64,000 nucleotides of DNA from Ktedonosporobacter rubrisoli (GTDB lineage: Bacteria; Chloroflexota; Ktedonobacteria; Ktedonobacterales; Ktedonobacteraceae). Both the position numbers and the translations under genes were made by a program. The notes under the pieces are model-generated. The model ran no database searches and was not told where the DNA came from. It saw nothing but the letters and a program-made list of their open reading frames with translations. This document shows positions 1 through 8,045 of the stretch, in pieces; positions within the stretch are counted from its first letter, which is position 1; each line of letters starts with the position of its first letter. The stretch covers positions 9,734,001 to 9,798,000 of the forward strand of contig NZ_CP035758.1 of NCBI RefSeq assembly GCF_004208415.1, written 5' to 3'.

Positions 1-1025
1 CAGTGGCGGGCTGCCTCTTCTATGCTGACGTCGCGCTTCTGTTGTTCGGCCATGATCATCTGATGACCCAGGATCATGTTATAAAAACGGCGCGCGTAAA
101 TCCGGGGAACTGTGATATGGAGCAATTCATGAATGCGACGCTGGTACCAACCGGGCATCACTGTAGTGAGATGCTGAACGGCGTAGCCTGTTGCGCTGAG
201 CAGAGAAAAGCCCCAACGATTCAGATTGCGTAGAAATTTTTGAGCCTGGTAAAACGTGCTGAAGCGATGTTGATCAGCAACATAGAGATGTTCCCGGCGT
301 AGCCAGCGATAGCGCTGCATGAAGTAGCGAAAATCGCTATCGTCAAGCATCTGCTCATTTTCTGGTAGGCCGTGGGCCTGGCGTAAATCTTCAGCTTGCC
401 AGGCTAATGACTCACCAAAGGCCGCTAAATCCTGCTGGCGTAGCCCTTCACTTACTGCACCTGGAAAAATCTCAGCAGTCTCGGCGTCTGCCATGATGCC
501 GAGCACTGTTTTGCCATCTATGCGGATCAGTACGTTGGCCAGCGAAGGATCACCCCAGTAGATGCCGTGCTCGTGCAGCTCTACCATCAGTACGGCTACG
601 GCCGAGAGGAGGCGCTGCTTTGTGCGCCTGGTAAAAGGGATGCGATAGAGCAAGGAGTGCGGTATGACGCGTGGCGCCAGTTGCGTGACTGTGTAGCCAC
701 GATCCCCGCTGATGTATTGGGTTAGTCCGCCCAGACGAGATATAGATTGCGGGATTGCCTGCCCGGGGGCGGTTACGCTGCCAATAGGCGTGAGGGTGGG
801 AATGCCGCGAAAGTTCACTTCGCGCAAGTTACGTATTTCCCGCTCTGCCATATGCGGCGTGGTCTCTTTGATGGCATAGCGAATTCCCATACGCTCTACA
901 AAGACTACCGGGTGGCGCGATTCTCCTCGGCGAATGATCAATAGCTTGACACCTTGCTCGGGCCAGCCCTCTAAGGGAACGTGCCAGGGTAAGCCTTCCA
1001 GTCTGCGTTTATGTTCTGCGTTCAT
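1..1025 (-). CDS. DUF4032 / lipopolysaccharide-kinase-like protein (3' end cut off by window)
   Basis: An open frame of 341 codons runs from ATG (complement of 1023-1025) off the left edge, so the C-terminus is missing. The translation has a kinase-like core. ELHEHGIYWGDPSLANVLI near residues 150-170 corresponds to the catalytic-loop region of the DUF4032 / Kdo-kinase-like fold, and later segments look like the rest of DUF4032. Family members are usually annotated only as kinase-like, and the substrate is unknown. The start is uncertain. The only good Shine-Dalgarno sequence (AGGGAGG-type, complement of 1064-1070) lies about 39 nt upstream of the ATG and is instead correctly spaced for an in-frame ATA at 1056-1058. 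I place the start at the ATG. The gene is divergent from the SDR gene that follows. Confidence 0.75.
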   Translation of the reverse strand, partial: MNAEHKRRLEGLPWHVPLEGWPEQGVKLLIIRRGESRHPVVFVERMGIRYAIKETTPHMAEREIRNLREVNFRGIPTLTPIGSVTAPGQAIPQSISRLGGLTQYISGDRGYTVTQLAPRVIPHSLLYRIPFTRRTKQRLLSAVAVLMVELHEHGIYWGDPSLANVLIRIDGKTVLGIMADAETAEIFPGAVSEGLRQQDLAAFGESLAWQAEDLRQAHGLPENEQMLDDSDFRYFMQRYRWLRREHLYVADQHRFSTFYQAQKFLRNLNRWGFSLLSATGYAVQHLTTVMPGWYQRRIHELLHITVPRIYARRFYNMILGHQMIMAEQQKRDVSIEEAARH

Positions 1026-1211
1026 CTGAAATTGGATGCATGTATTCTGCTTAGCTATGGCAACCTCCCTTGAGCTGTGATATAAAATTCGTATATTTCA
1101 CTAGTGTGATCATAGCATCCAAGCTTGCTTTCCTGCAAACAGAGGCATCCGTGTCGGTAGAGAGTTATCGCGTGCGTTAGCTCTTTTAGAACTTCTAAAT
1201 GAGAGGACAGT

Positions 1212-1973
1212 ATGGGTACAGTAACCTTTGATTTCTCACAAGAGGTTGTGATGGTGACGGGAGGGTCTCGCGGCCTGGGCCTGGAGATCGCGAAGGCTTT
1301 CGGACATGCTGGCGCAAAAGTGGTTATTACGGCAAGACGCACACAATGGCTAGATGAAGCTGTACAGCTCTTGAAGGAGCAAGGGATAGATGCGTACGCG
1401 CTGATATGTGATGTAGCTGATCCTGGAGTTGTAGAGCATACAGTTCAGCAGGCAATCGAGAAGTGCGGTTCTATCGATGTGCTTGTTAATAATGCCGGCT
1501 TAACCTGGGGTGCGCCTGCTGAGGAGATGCCTCTGGAACGCTGGCATCAGGTACTAGAGACAAATGTTACGGGCACATTTCTGATGTCCCAGGTTGTGGG
1601 CAGGCATATGCTGGCCAGAGGTAAGGGAGTTATGGTGAATGTGGCTTCGATTGCTGGCCTGGGTGGAGGACAGTTAAACACGGTGGGCTATAATGCCAGC
1701 AAGGCCGCTATTATCAATCTTACGCGCGCACTGGCGCTAGAATGGGCGAGCAGAGGCGTAAGGGTAAATGCAGTTGCGCCAGCTATGTTTAGGACACGCA
1801 TGACAGAGGCTATCCTCGATCGTTCTGAGCAGCTTGTGGCCGAGGCTATGCCGATGAAACGGATTGGCCAGCCCGGTGAACTTGCTCCTACTGTTCTCTT
1901 CCTGGCTTCCAATGCTGCTAGCTATATCACCGGCCAGGTGATCGCTGTGGATGGCGGTAGGACCGCTCAATAG
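1212..1973 (+). CDS. SDR-family NAD(P)-dependent oxidoreductase
   Basis: A 253-residue classical short-chain dehydrogenase/reductase, the usual length for the family. It has the glycine-rich cofactor motif TGGSRGLG at residues 16-23, NNAG at 93-96, and the catalytic tetrad Asn118, Ser146, Tyr160 and Lys164 (YNASK). The C-terminal stretch (SYITGQVIAVDGG) is typical of the gluconate 5-dehydrogenase / 3-oxoacyl-ACP reductase-like group. The residue after the first beta strand region is Arg42-Arg43, which often goes with NADP(H) preference (inference). The substrate cannot be read from the sequence. The start has GAGAGGA about 6 nt upstream. The gene stands alone, and a strong hairpin lies just after the stop. 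Confidence 0.93.
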   Translation: MGTVTFDFSQEVVMVTGGSRGLGLEIAKAFGHAGAKVVITARRTQWLDEAVQLLKEQGIDAYALICDVADPGVVEHTVQQAIEKCGSIDVLVNNAGLTWGAPAEEMPLERWHQVLETNVTGTFLMSQVVGRHMLARGKGVMVNVASIAGLGGGQLNTVGYNASKAAIINLTRALALEWASRGVRVNAVAPAMFRTRMTEAILDRSEQLVAEAMPMKRIGQPGELAPTVLFLASNAASYITGQVIAVDGGRTAQ

Positions 1974-1980
1974 CCCGAAG

Positions 1981-2024
1981 CTGTCTCTCTGCTCAAGCAA
2001 CTCGTAAAAAGAGTAGAGAGACAG
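1981..2024 (+). terminator. Strong hairpin after the SDR gene
   Basis: Arms 1981-1994 and 2011-2024 pair over 14 bp with a single G-U wobble, around a 16-nt loop. It begins 8 nt after the SDR stop codon. No T-tract follows, so it is a terminator-like or mRNA-stabilising hairpin rather than a textbook intrinsic terminator. The rest of the gap up to the P450 gene (about 2025-2350) is AT-rich and shows no supported gene. Confidence 0.55.
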
Positions 2025-2369
2025 TAATTGATAAGCGCTTATCTCCAATCTGCTTTTTAGCCACGCCTGGTTTTCTAATGAGCGCAAAGATGTAATTTTG
2101 GGTAACTTTTATTCTGTAACCACATGGGCTAAAAATAAGCAGGCTTGCAGTACTTCCTCTTTCCATCTTTTGATGGAACACATTTTGCTCTCATTGCTCT
2201 ATGCTTTATAGGCAAGCTTTTTATTTAATGTGGAAGTTTCTGTGTGGCTGGCAGCACAAGGCTGGCTGCCTGAAGTAGAGATAGAGAAAATAGCTATCAT
2301 CATAGCGGTCTGCTAGCTATTATATTCTAGATAGATAGCGGTGATGCCGTCCTGAGAGGAGAAACTGTG

Positions 2370-3746
2370 ATGGCTACTCAGGTGAGAACGAAGCCGACGA
2401 AGTTTATTCCTGATGTCAAAGAGAGCCCCTTTGTGGGGAGCTTGCTGGTGCATCAGAAAGATCGTCTGAATTTTTATCTACATGTTGCGCATAAATATGG
2501 TGAGGTGGCGCGTTTCCATTTTGGGAATTTTCCGGCGCTTCAGGTGACCTCTCCTAAATTTGTGCACGGAGTGCTGGTTGAGCATGCCTACGATTTTGAT
2601 AAGGGCGAGTTAATGCACAATGCCTTTCGCCCAATTATTGGTAATGGCCTGTTTATCAGCGAAGGTGATTTTCATCGCCGACAGCGCAAATTAATGGCTC
2701 CTTCTTTTCAGCCACGCCAGATTATGCATTATGCTGATACGATGGTGCGTTATGGCGAGCAGATTCAGCAAGGGTGGCAGGAAGGGGCTGTAGTCGATAT
2801 TGGCCATGAGATGACAAGGCTCACTATGAGTATTGTGGGAAAGGCACTCTTTGACGCTGACGTTTTCACGGAGGCCGATGAGTTAGGCGGCGCGATGACA
2901 CTGCTGCTCCAGCATACCAGCTATGCCCTGTCTCATCTTTTCCCAATTCCCTTGAGCTGGCCAACGCCGCATAACTGGCGCGTGAAGCGGGCGCTGACCG
3001 TGATGGATCATCGTATTCAAAGAATGATCGATGAGCGGGCGGCAAGCTCTGCTGAGAGAAATGACTTCCTTTCGATATTGTTGCAGGCTCGGGAGGAGGA
3101 TGGTTCTCGAATGAGCCAGAGGCAGGTGCGGGATGAGGCGCTCACGCTTTTTGGTGCCGGCCACGAGACGACGGCCACGGCCCTCACCTGGACCTGGTAT
3201 CTGCTTACGTCCCATCCAGCTATATATCAAAGGATGATGGATGAGATTGATAATGTGCTGCAAGGGCGCTCTCCAGGCTATGCGGATCTAGCACATTTAC
3301 CGTATACGCTGCAGGTCTTCAAAGAGGCCATGCGGCTCTATCCGCCGGCCTATGCTGTGTCGAGGGTAGCTTTGCACGATATAGAAGATATAGAGGGCTA
3401 TAACGTACGCAGGGGCGAGACAGTGCTGGTAGCTATCTATGCCATGCATCGGCGCTCTGATTACTTTCCTGAGCCCGAAAAATTTGACCCGGAGCGCTTT
3501 GTTCCTGAGCGAGAGAAACAGCTACCGCGTTACGCTTATATGCCCTTTGGGGCTGGTCCACGTATCTGTATTGGCAATCACTTTGCGCTGATGGAGGGCC
3601 ATCTATTGTTGGCTACGTTGGCCCAGCGCGTGGCCTTTGAGCGAATAGATGCCCAGGCGGTTAAGCCTGATCCAAGCCGCTCTGTGACGATACGGCCCGA
3701 CCGTAACATGCAAATGAGAGTACGGCGTAGAGCGACGCAGCAATAG
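2370..3746 (+). CDS. Cytochrome P450
   Basis: A P450 monooxygenase of 458 residues, soluble (no N-terminal membrane helix). Visible hallmarks are the I-helix oxygen-activation motif GAGHETT at about 262-268, the K-helix ExxR (KEAMR), the PERF meander motif, and the heme-binding loop FGAGPRICIG with the thiolate ligand Cys400. The spacing and the AGHETT motif resemble the CYP4/CYP102-like bacterial clade more than the AGxDT actinobacterial class (family knowledge). No ferredoxin or reductase gene lies nearby, so the redox partner and substrate are unknown. GTG (2367) and ATG (2370) are adjacent possible starts. GAGAGGAG at 2354-2361 fits ATG 2370 best. The preceding SDR gene is 396 bp away and need not be functionally linked. 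Confidence 0.96.
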   Translation: MATQVRTKPTKFIPDVKESPFVGSLLVHQKDRLNFYLHVAHKYGEVARFHFGNFPALQVTSPKFVHGVLVEHAYDFDKGELMHNAFRPIIGNGLFISEGDFHRRQRKLMAPSFQPRQIMHYADTMVRYGEQIQQGWQEGAVVDIGHEMTRLTMSIVGKALFDADVFTEADELGGAMTLLLQHTSYALSHLFPIPLSWPTPHNWRVKRALTVMDHRIQRMIDERAASSAERNDFLSILLQAREEDGSRMSQRQVRDEALTLFGAGHETTATALTWTWYLLTSHPAIYQRMMDEIDNVLQGRSPGYADLAHLPYTLQVFKEAMRLYPPAYAVSRVALHDIEDIEGYNVRRGETVLVAIYAMHRRSDYFPEPEKFDPERFVPEREKQLPRYAYMPFGAGPRICIGNHFALMEGHLLLATLAQRVAFERIDAQAVKPDPSRSVTIRPDRNMQMRVRRRATQQ

Positions 3747-3758
3747 TACACCTGCTGG

Positions 3759-3803
3759 GAAAGCGGCAGGAATGAGCACCGGAGCATACTTTCAGCCGCT
3801 TTC
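3759..3803 (+). terminator. Hairpin downstream of the P450 gene
   Basis: Arms 3759-3767 and 3795-3803 form a 9-bp perfect stem (GAAAGCGGC) with a 27-nt loop, 13 nt after the P450 stop. There is no clear T-tract, so its terminator role is tentative. Confidence 0.35.
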
Positions 3804-3920
3804 TCTAGAGGAAAATTTCTCTCCCCTCAAGCGATTATTTCCCTCGATCCACAGCTTTAGAGCTCCCATCCATGAGATCCGCTGCTCTGGCGAGGTAGGG
3901 CACATAAAGCCTCCTGACTT

Positions 3921-3947
3921 GTGACTTTTTTTCTGCGTTACCGTCTA
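3921..3947 (+). promoter_or_regulatory. Candidate ECF-sigma promoter, copy A
   Basis: GTGACTTTT (3921-3929) followed by CGTCTA (3942-3947), with 15 nt between GTGACT and CGTCTA. A near-identical site with the same spacing lies at 6892-6918, and the two match at about 31 of 39 positions including flanks. CGTCTA-type -10 elements are typical of ECF sigma factors, and an ECF operon lies between the two sites. The site would give a leader of about 150 nt for the receiver-domain gene at 4104. That leader contains a 9-bp hairpin (3993-4001 with 4051-4059). Confidence 0.55.
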
Positions 3948-4103
3948 TTAGGGAAACCTGAAATAAGCAGTGTCAAGAATATAAATGCAGCCAGAGCCAG
4001 CTTATGTGCCAGCCAGGTGGTTTTTTCTTCTTTTTAGATCCAGGCATGCCGCTGGCTCTCTTCGGTTTCATCATTAGATAAGACATGACGTCAGGAGGTA
4101 GGG

Positions 4104-4502
4104 ATGTCCTTTCGCGAAAAAATACTCTCGTTATATGGCAGCTCGAAATATCGATGCATTCTTCTTGCTATCTATGATTCGCAGATTGGTGCTGACCTGG
4201 TGGATAGAATTATGCAGACAACGCCCTATCTCGCTGTGCGCGTCCCTAATAGCTTTGAAGTATTGGAATGTACGAGATATATCAAGCCTGACTTGCTTAT
4301 TCTCGATGAGTCTCTACCTGGCATGGATGGACTTGAGTTATATGATCAGCTGCGGCGTAGAAAGAAATTGGAGAAGCTAGCAGCTATTATCCTGGCAATC
4401 AGGACGGGGGATGCTGGCGGCAATGGGCAGGATATTTCTATTGTGCGCTCGTTTGGCAGGAATAGTTTATTGCGGCGTATAGAAAAACTGTTGCAAGGAT
4501 AG
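4104..4502 (+). CDS. Stand-alone receiver-domain-like protein, degenerate
   Basis: A 132-residue protein with the fold signature of a response-regulator receiver domain and no output domain. LLILDESLPGMDG places the phospho-acceptor Asp at position 68. Other switch residues look altered. The usual acidic pair after beta-1 is reduced to a single Asp25. The conserved Thr/Ser at the end of beta-4 is absent (ILAIRTG), and the Lys-Pro of beta-5 is not recognisable. It may therefore be a phosphorylation-independent or divergent receiver (inference). The start has a strong ribosome site (AGGAGG at 4093-4098). No histidine kinase is adjacent. A candidate ECF-type promoter lies upstream at 3921-3947. 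Confidence 0.7.
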   Translation: MSFREKILSLYGSSKYRCILLAIYDSQIGADLVDRIMQTTPYLAVRVPNSFEVLECTRYIKPDLLILDESLPGMDGLELYDQLRRRKKLEKLAAIILAIRTGDAGGNGQDISIVRSFGRNSLLRRIEKLLQG

Positions 4503-4594
4503 AGGGAGCGCTCCCTGCTGGGAGCATGTAGTTCCTCAAGTGGAAGCGCTCGGGGCATGCCCTTTAAGGCTTAACGCGGGATGGTCGGCATCAT

Positions 4595-5458
4595 TTATGG
4601 GGTTTCCTGATCCTGGGCTGCCTCACCAGTCTCGCTTTGACCGAGAACTGCACTTTGTAAAAGTAGCGCGTTGGGTAGCGAAATAGTCGTGGCCGTGCCT
4701 GCCTCGTTTGTGGCTTCAAGGGTTGTATATGCGCCGGCCGTGGTAAGAATCGTGCCCTTGTATTCACCGAGCTGGACCTGCTGGCCAGGCTGAAAGGTTT
4801 GCCGTACGTAGACACCGGCGATGACATGGCGCGCCGATTCGCGGGCCCCCAGGGCAAAAGTCAGGGCAATGGCCAGTCCGGCAGAAGCAACGATGAGCGT
4901 GAGGCTGGTAGTAAGAATAGTTGTGTCAATGCCAACGGTTGAGACGGCGAGCACGATAATAAAAGCCACAATCGTATATTCGATAATTTTGCCCAGGACG
5001 CGGCTGTAAGTAATATTGACGCTCTGGCCTACAGAAGTGATCGTATTGCCAAGAAAATGGGCAAGCATCGAGCCGAAGATCACGATCAAAGCCGCGCTGA
5101 TCGCCTTGGGGATAAAGTTTAAGACGTTCTCCAGGAGCGTGGCTACGGCGGCTAGCCCCATCAGGCGCACAGCTGAGGTAGCGAAGCTAAGTAAGAGAAA
5201 GAAAAAGACGATCTGGGCGATTACCTCGGGCAAGGGGACGCGTACGCCCAATCTTCCCAGGGCATTAGTGATACCCGCTCGCTCGGCCAGGAGCGCTAAG
5301 CGAATATGGTGAAAGGCAAAGCGTAATATCCGGCGTATCAAGGCGCTGATCAGATAACCGACAATCAGGATGATCAGTCCATTCACAAAATTAGGGATAA
5401 AGGCAAGGATCTGCGTAAAAATTTGTCTGAGAGAATCTAATACAGGTTGGAAAGCCAT
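4595..5458 (-). CDS. MscS-like / conserved TM-helix membrane protein
   Basis: A 287-residue polytopic membrane protein with about five hydrophobic helices in the first 200 residues. These include glycine- and alanine-rich pore-type segments of the kind found in mechanosensitive-channel TM-helix repeat proteins. A short soluble C-terminal domain follows (VRQTFQPGQQVQLGEYKGTI), resembling the beta domain of MscS, and the tail is acidic. It is the third gene of an operon with an ECF sigma factor and a putative anti-sigma factor. The chosen start (ATG at 5456-5458) has GAGGAGGGG at ideal spacing. An ATG at 5480-5482 that overlaps the upstream stop as TGATG is an alternative. A membrane channel translated with the sigma regulators suggests a response to envelope or osmotic stress (inference). 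Confidence 0.75.
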   Translation of the reverse strand: MAFQPVLDSLRQIFTQILAFIPNFVNGLIILIVGYLISALIRRILRFAFHHIRLALLAERAGITNALGRLGVRVPLPEVIAQIVFFFLLLSFATSAVRLMGLAAVATLLENVLNFIPKAISAALIVIFGSMLAHFLGNTITSVGQSVNITYSRVLGKIIEYTIVAFIIVLAVSTVGIDTTILTTSLTLIVASAGLAIALTFALGARESARHVIAGVYVRQTFQPGQQVQLGEYKGTILTTAGAYTTLEATNEAGTATTISLPNALLLQSAVLGQSETGEAAQDQETP

Positions 5459-5481
5459 TTCGTTCCCCTCCTCTTGAAACA

Positions 5482-5841
5482 TCAACCTCTTAGCTGTCCT
5501 TGACGACTGGCCATCGGATTAAACAGTTCACCGACAAGATTGATAAACTCGACAAGCCATAAACCAAATAGCCTGGAGGATAGATCTACAAGTTCGCCGA
5601 CCTTGTTTTGCTGGCGTATGCGCGCAATGAGTCTGGCTTCAAGACCAGCTGGAACTTGAAGTTGCGCATTTTGCCCATACATTAAAACGAGAAAGGCGCG
5701 AACTTGTCTGGCAATCTCTAGCTCTTGCTGGAGATCTGGATTGCTGGCAAGCGCCTGCTCTACCTTGGCGCGCTTGCTTTCTTCAAGCGTCTCATCGACT
5801 AGCTCGCTGATGAGCTCTCTTAGCTCGTCGTCTGTCATCAT
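5482..5841 (-). CDS. Putative anti-sigma factor, zinc-free type
   Basis: A 119-residue acidic, helical protein. Its N-terminal half (DDELRELISELVDETLEESK, then a run of Asn-Pro-Asp-Leu and Glu-rich helix) resembles the anti-sigma domain that begins many ECF regulators. It lacks the HxxxCxxC zinc motif and has no clear transmembrane helix. The C-terminus has an amphipathic hydrophobic stretch near residues 87-106. It starts 2 nt after the ECF sigma stop codon, and its own stop touches the next gene, so it is translationally coupled. The anti-sigma assignment rests mainly on this context and is an inference. Confidence 0.6.
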   Translation of the reverse strand: MMTDDELRELISELVDETLEESKRAKVEQALASNPDLQQELEIARQVRAFLVLMYGQNAQLQVPAGLEARLIARIRQQNKVGELVDLSSRLFGLWLVEFINLVGELFNPMASRQGQLRG

Positions 5842-5843
5842 CG

Positions 5844-6500
5844 TTACCCCTTCTTTGTGTTGCCTTTGCTCGCGTATGTTGATAAGATAACGTCTATTTT
5901 GCCGCAGAATTGGCCAAAGGCTTCCTTAAAGGCTTGCCGAGCTCTATGGATGCCCATCTTCACGGCGCTCAGCCCCTTGTTAAGAGCCTGGGCGATCTCG
6001 GCATAGCTCAAATCGTTGAAGTCGCGCATCACAAGAAGAGAGGCATGTTCGTGATCGAGCTTTTTTAGCACACGATTAATGCATTCCCTCAGTTCAGTCC
6101 GCATAGCCTGTTCTTCTGGGCTGGCCTCGGCTGAGGCGTGAAGATTCAGTGGATCGTTCTCTTCTTGCTTGTTTTCGCGCGGTTTAGTGCGCATTGAGAT
6201 AATAATGGCTGGACGGTGCTTGATTTTGTCGAGGGCGTCAAGCGCGCTGTTGGTGGCTATGCGATAGAGCCAGCTAGAGAAGGCGGCTCGTTGCTCGAAG
6301 TTTTTGAGATTGTTGAATACTTTGACGAAAACTTCCTGGGTAATGTCTTCTGCTTCTTCTTTGTTGCCAACGATACTGTAGACAATTCTGTAGACATGAT
6401 TCATGTGGCGCTGCACAAGGATTTCGTAGCTGCGGGTAATGTAGGGCAACTCTTTCTTGCACTGCAGCGTTAATTCTTCATCTGTGAGGAGCGTTTGCAC
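5844..6500 (-). CDS. ECF-family RNA polymerase sigma factor
   Basis: A 218-residue sigma-70 family protein with the two ECF domains. Region 2 spans about residues 25-100 (EDITQEVFVKVF, then FSSWLYRIATNSALDAL for promoter melting). Region 4 spans about 145-205 and includes a helix-turn-helix around LSYAEIAQALNKGLSAVKMGIHRAR. The length is slightly above the usual 160-200 because of a charged linker at about 105-130. The start codon is GTG (complement of 6498-6500) without a strong Shine-Dalgarno. It is first in the sigma/anti-sigma/channel operon. A good housekeeping promoter lies at 6694-6722, giving a leader of about 190 nt. The two matching motifs at 3921 and 6892 are candidate targets (inference). 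Confidence 0.92.
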   Translation of the reverse strand: MQTLLTDEELTLQCKKELPYITRSYEILVQRHMNHVYRIVYSIVGNKEEAEDITQEVFVKVFNNLKNFEQRAAFSSWLYRIATNSALDALDKIKHRPAIIISMRTKPRENKQEENDPLNLHASAEASPEEQAMRTELRECINRVLKKLDHEHASLLVMRDFNDLSYAEIAQALNKGLSAVKMGIHRARQAFKEAFGQFCGKIDVILSTYASKGNTKKG

Positions 6501-6596
6501 AATCTTTATGGCGCTGGCAGCGTATGCCGCGCCTCCTCCCTTTCAACTTCTAAAATGAGGGCTACCACTATCCACGGCTTTTCAAGAAATTTCTCA

Positions 6597-6662
6597 AAAG
6601 AACCGTTGCTCCAGCGCTTTAAATACACGCTTGATTCTGCAAAAAAGCTAGAGCGGTTCTTT
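6597..6662 (-). repeat. Inverted repeat in the ECF operon leader
   Basis: AAAGAACCG (6597-6605) and CGGTTCTTT (6654-6662) form a perfect 9-bp inverted repeat inside the leader between the -10 box and the sigma gene. Inner bases (GCTCCAGC against GCTAGAGC) extend the pairing partly. It may be an mRNA hairpin or an operator pair. Confidence 0.5.
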
Positions 6663-6693
6663 CGATAAAGAGAAATATATCGAGTATGGCTAA

Positions 6694-6722
6694 AGTATAC
6701 CTATATTTGTATAGCTTGTCCA
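6694..6722 (-). promoter_or_regulatory. Sigma-A-type promoter for the ECF operon
   Basis: Reading the minus strand: -35 TGGACA (complement of 6717-6722), 17-nt spacer, -10 TATACT (complement of 6694-6699). Five of six bases match consensus in each box. Transcription would start near 6687. Confidence 0.65.
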
Positions 6723-6891
6723 GCTTTGTACTAGTGTATGTGTACCATTAGTAATAAATGCTCATATTTTATTCTTGTGCTTAGCCGGCTTTTCTAATTA
6801 AACTGCAAGATTGGGCAGATTAGGGCATTTGAGAGCTGGGTGGCTAAAAAATTTACTGCACAGCAGATTGCCTCAGCTTGCCAATGAGCTT

Positions 6892-6918
6892 GTGACTTTT
6901 CTTGCGCGTTGCCGTCTA
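6892..6918 (+). promoter_or_regulatory. Candidate ECF-sigma promoter, copy B
   Basis: GTGACTTTT (6892-6900) and CGTCTA (6913-6918), again 15 nt apart, match copy A at 3921-3947. Initiation near 6925 would give a short leader with the AGGTGGAGG ribosome site (6945-6953) ahead of ATG 6963. This supports that kinase start over the upstream TTG, which lies inside the promoter. Confidence 0.6.
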
Positions 6919-6962
6919 ACGAGGAAATTATGCTTATTAAACAGAGGTGGAGGTTGAGAAGA

Positions 6963-7943
6963 ATGACGGTAACAGCTGAAAAGGTACTGCCGCCGCTTCG
7001 CCTGGGAACACATCTTGGACGCTATCACCTGCGACGTCTGCTAAAGCGAGGAGGGATGTCATATCTCTACCTTGGCTATGATAATGTTGCGCTCTATCCT
7101 GTGGCGATCAAGGTAATGGAGGCGTGTGAGCCCTACCACAGACTTTGCCTCAATGAGGTTCATATTATGCGCTCTCTACAACATAAAAATATTATTCGTT
7201 TGCTGCATTATGGCCAGTATAAAACCTATTCCTATCTGGTCATGCCTTATATTAGCGGGGGCTCGCTTCTGGAGAGGCTAGCGAAAGGCCCACTCTCGCC
7301 CAAACAGGCGGGGAAAGTGCTGTATCAACTGGCCACGGCCTTACACTATCTGCACGAGCGTCGCATTGTGCACTGTGATATCAAGCCGGCCAACATTTTG
7401 TTAGAGGATGGACATGTGTACCTTGCCGATTTCGGTATTGCAACTTTTTTTGCACAGAAAGTCATCGACAATGGCTATATCAGAGGGACACCGCTATATA
7501 TGGCGCCAGAATTTTATAATGGCTATGCTAACATGAGCTGCGATGTCTATGCGCTTGGCGTTCTGCTCTATGAGATGCTCACCGGCCAGGTTCCTTTTTG
7601 GGGCGTCAGAGCGCAAGAAGTATATCTCAAACATACCCATATTCAGCCGGCGCCACCATCGGAACTCAATTCACAGCTTTCATCTGCCATTGATGATGTT
7701 GTGCTGAGGGCCCTGGAAAAAGATCCACATAAACGTTTCAAGAACACTATAGAACTGGCTGAGGCCTATACACAGGCTATAAGGTTCTCGCTTGTTGATG
7801 GCTTGCAGCGGCTGCAGACGGCCCTCAAAACGTGTTGTATGCCCGTTGGGCGACATATCAATGTTCGCCAGGTGAGTAATGATCATTCTGCGCATGCCGG
7901 CATTGCTTATCCCTGGCAATGGCATAATATCAGCGATTTATAA
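6963..7943 (+). CDS. Cytosolic Ser/Thr protein kinase, non-RD
   Basis: A 326-residue Hanks-type kinase without a transmembrane segment. Visible are a degenerate glycine loop (LLKRGGMSYLYLG), the ATP-anchoring Lys in VAIKVM, a catalytic loop VHCDIKPANILL, DFG in LADFGIA, and an APE-like site (YMAPEFY). The Arg before the catalytic Asp is Cys (HCD instead of HRD), so it is a non-RD kinase, a class usually regulated other than by activation-loop phosphorylation (family knowledge). About 45 residues follow the kinase domain without a recognisable fold. ATG 6963 is preferred because AGGTGGAGG precedes it and an ECF-type promoter sits just upstream. It converges with the histidine kinase gene. Confidence 0.9.
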   Translation: MTVTAEKVLPPLRLGTHLGRYHLRRLLKRGGMSYLYLGYDNVALYPVAIKVMEACEPYHRLCLNEVHIMRSLQHKNIIRLLHYGQYKTYSYLVMPYISGGSLLERLAKGPLSPKQAGKVLYQLATALHYLHERRIVHCDIKPANILLEDGHVYLADFGIATFFAQKVIDNGYIRGTPLYMAPEFYNGYANMSCDVYALGVLLYEMLTGQVPFWGVRAQEVYLKHTHIQPAPPSELNSQLSSAIDDVVLRALEKDPHKRFKNTIELAEAYTQAIRFSLVDGLQRLQTALKTCCMPVGRHINVRQVSNDHSAHAGIAYPWQWHNISDL

Positions 7944-8045
7944 CTATCAGGCTTAACAGAGAAGCCTCTTGTAAAATCCCACCTCTGCTAGCTTTGGCGT
8001 CCTTCGCAGGCCTGGAGCTGTGCAGCCAGTGGGGTGATAGAACAG

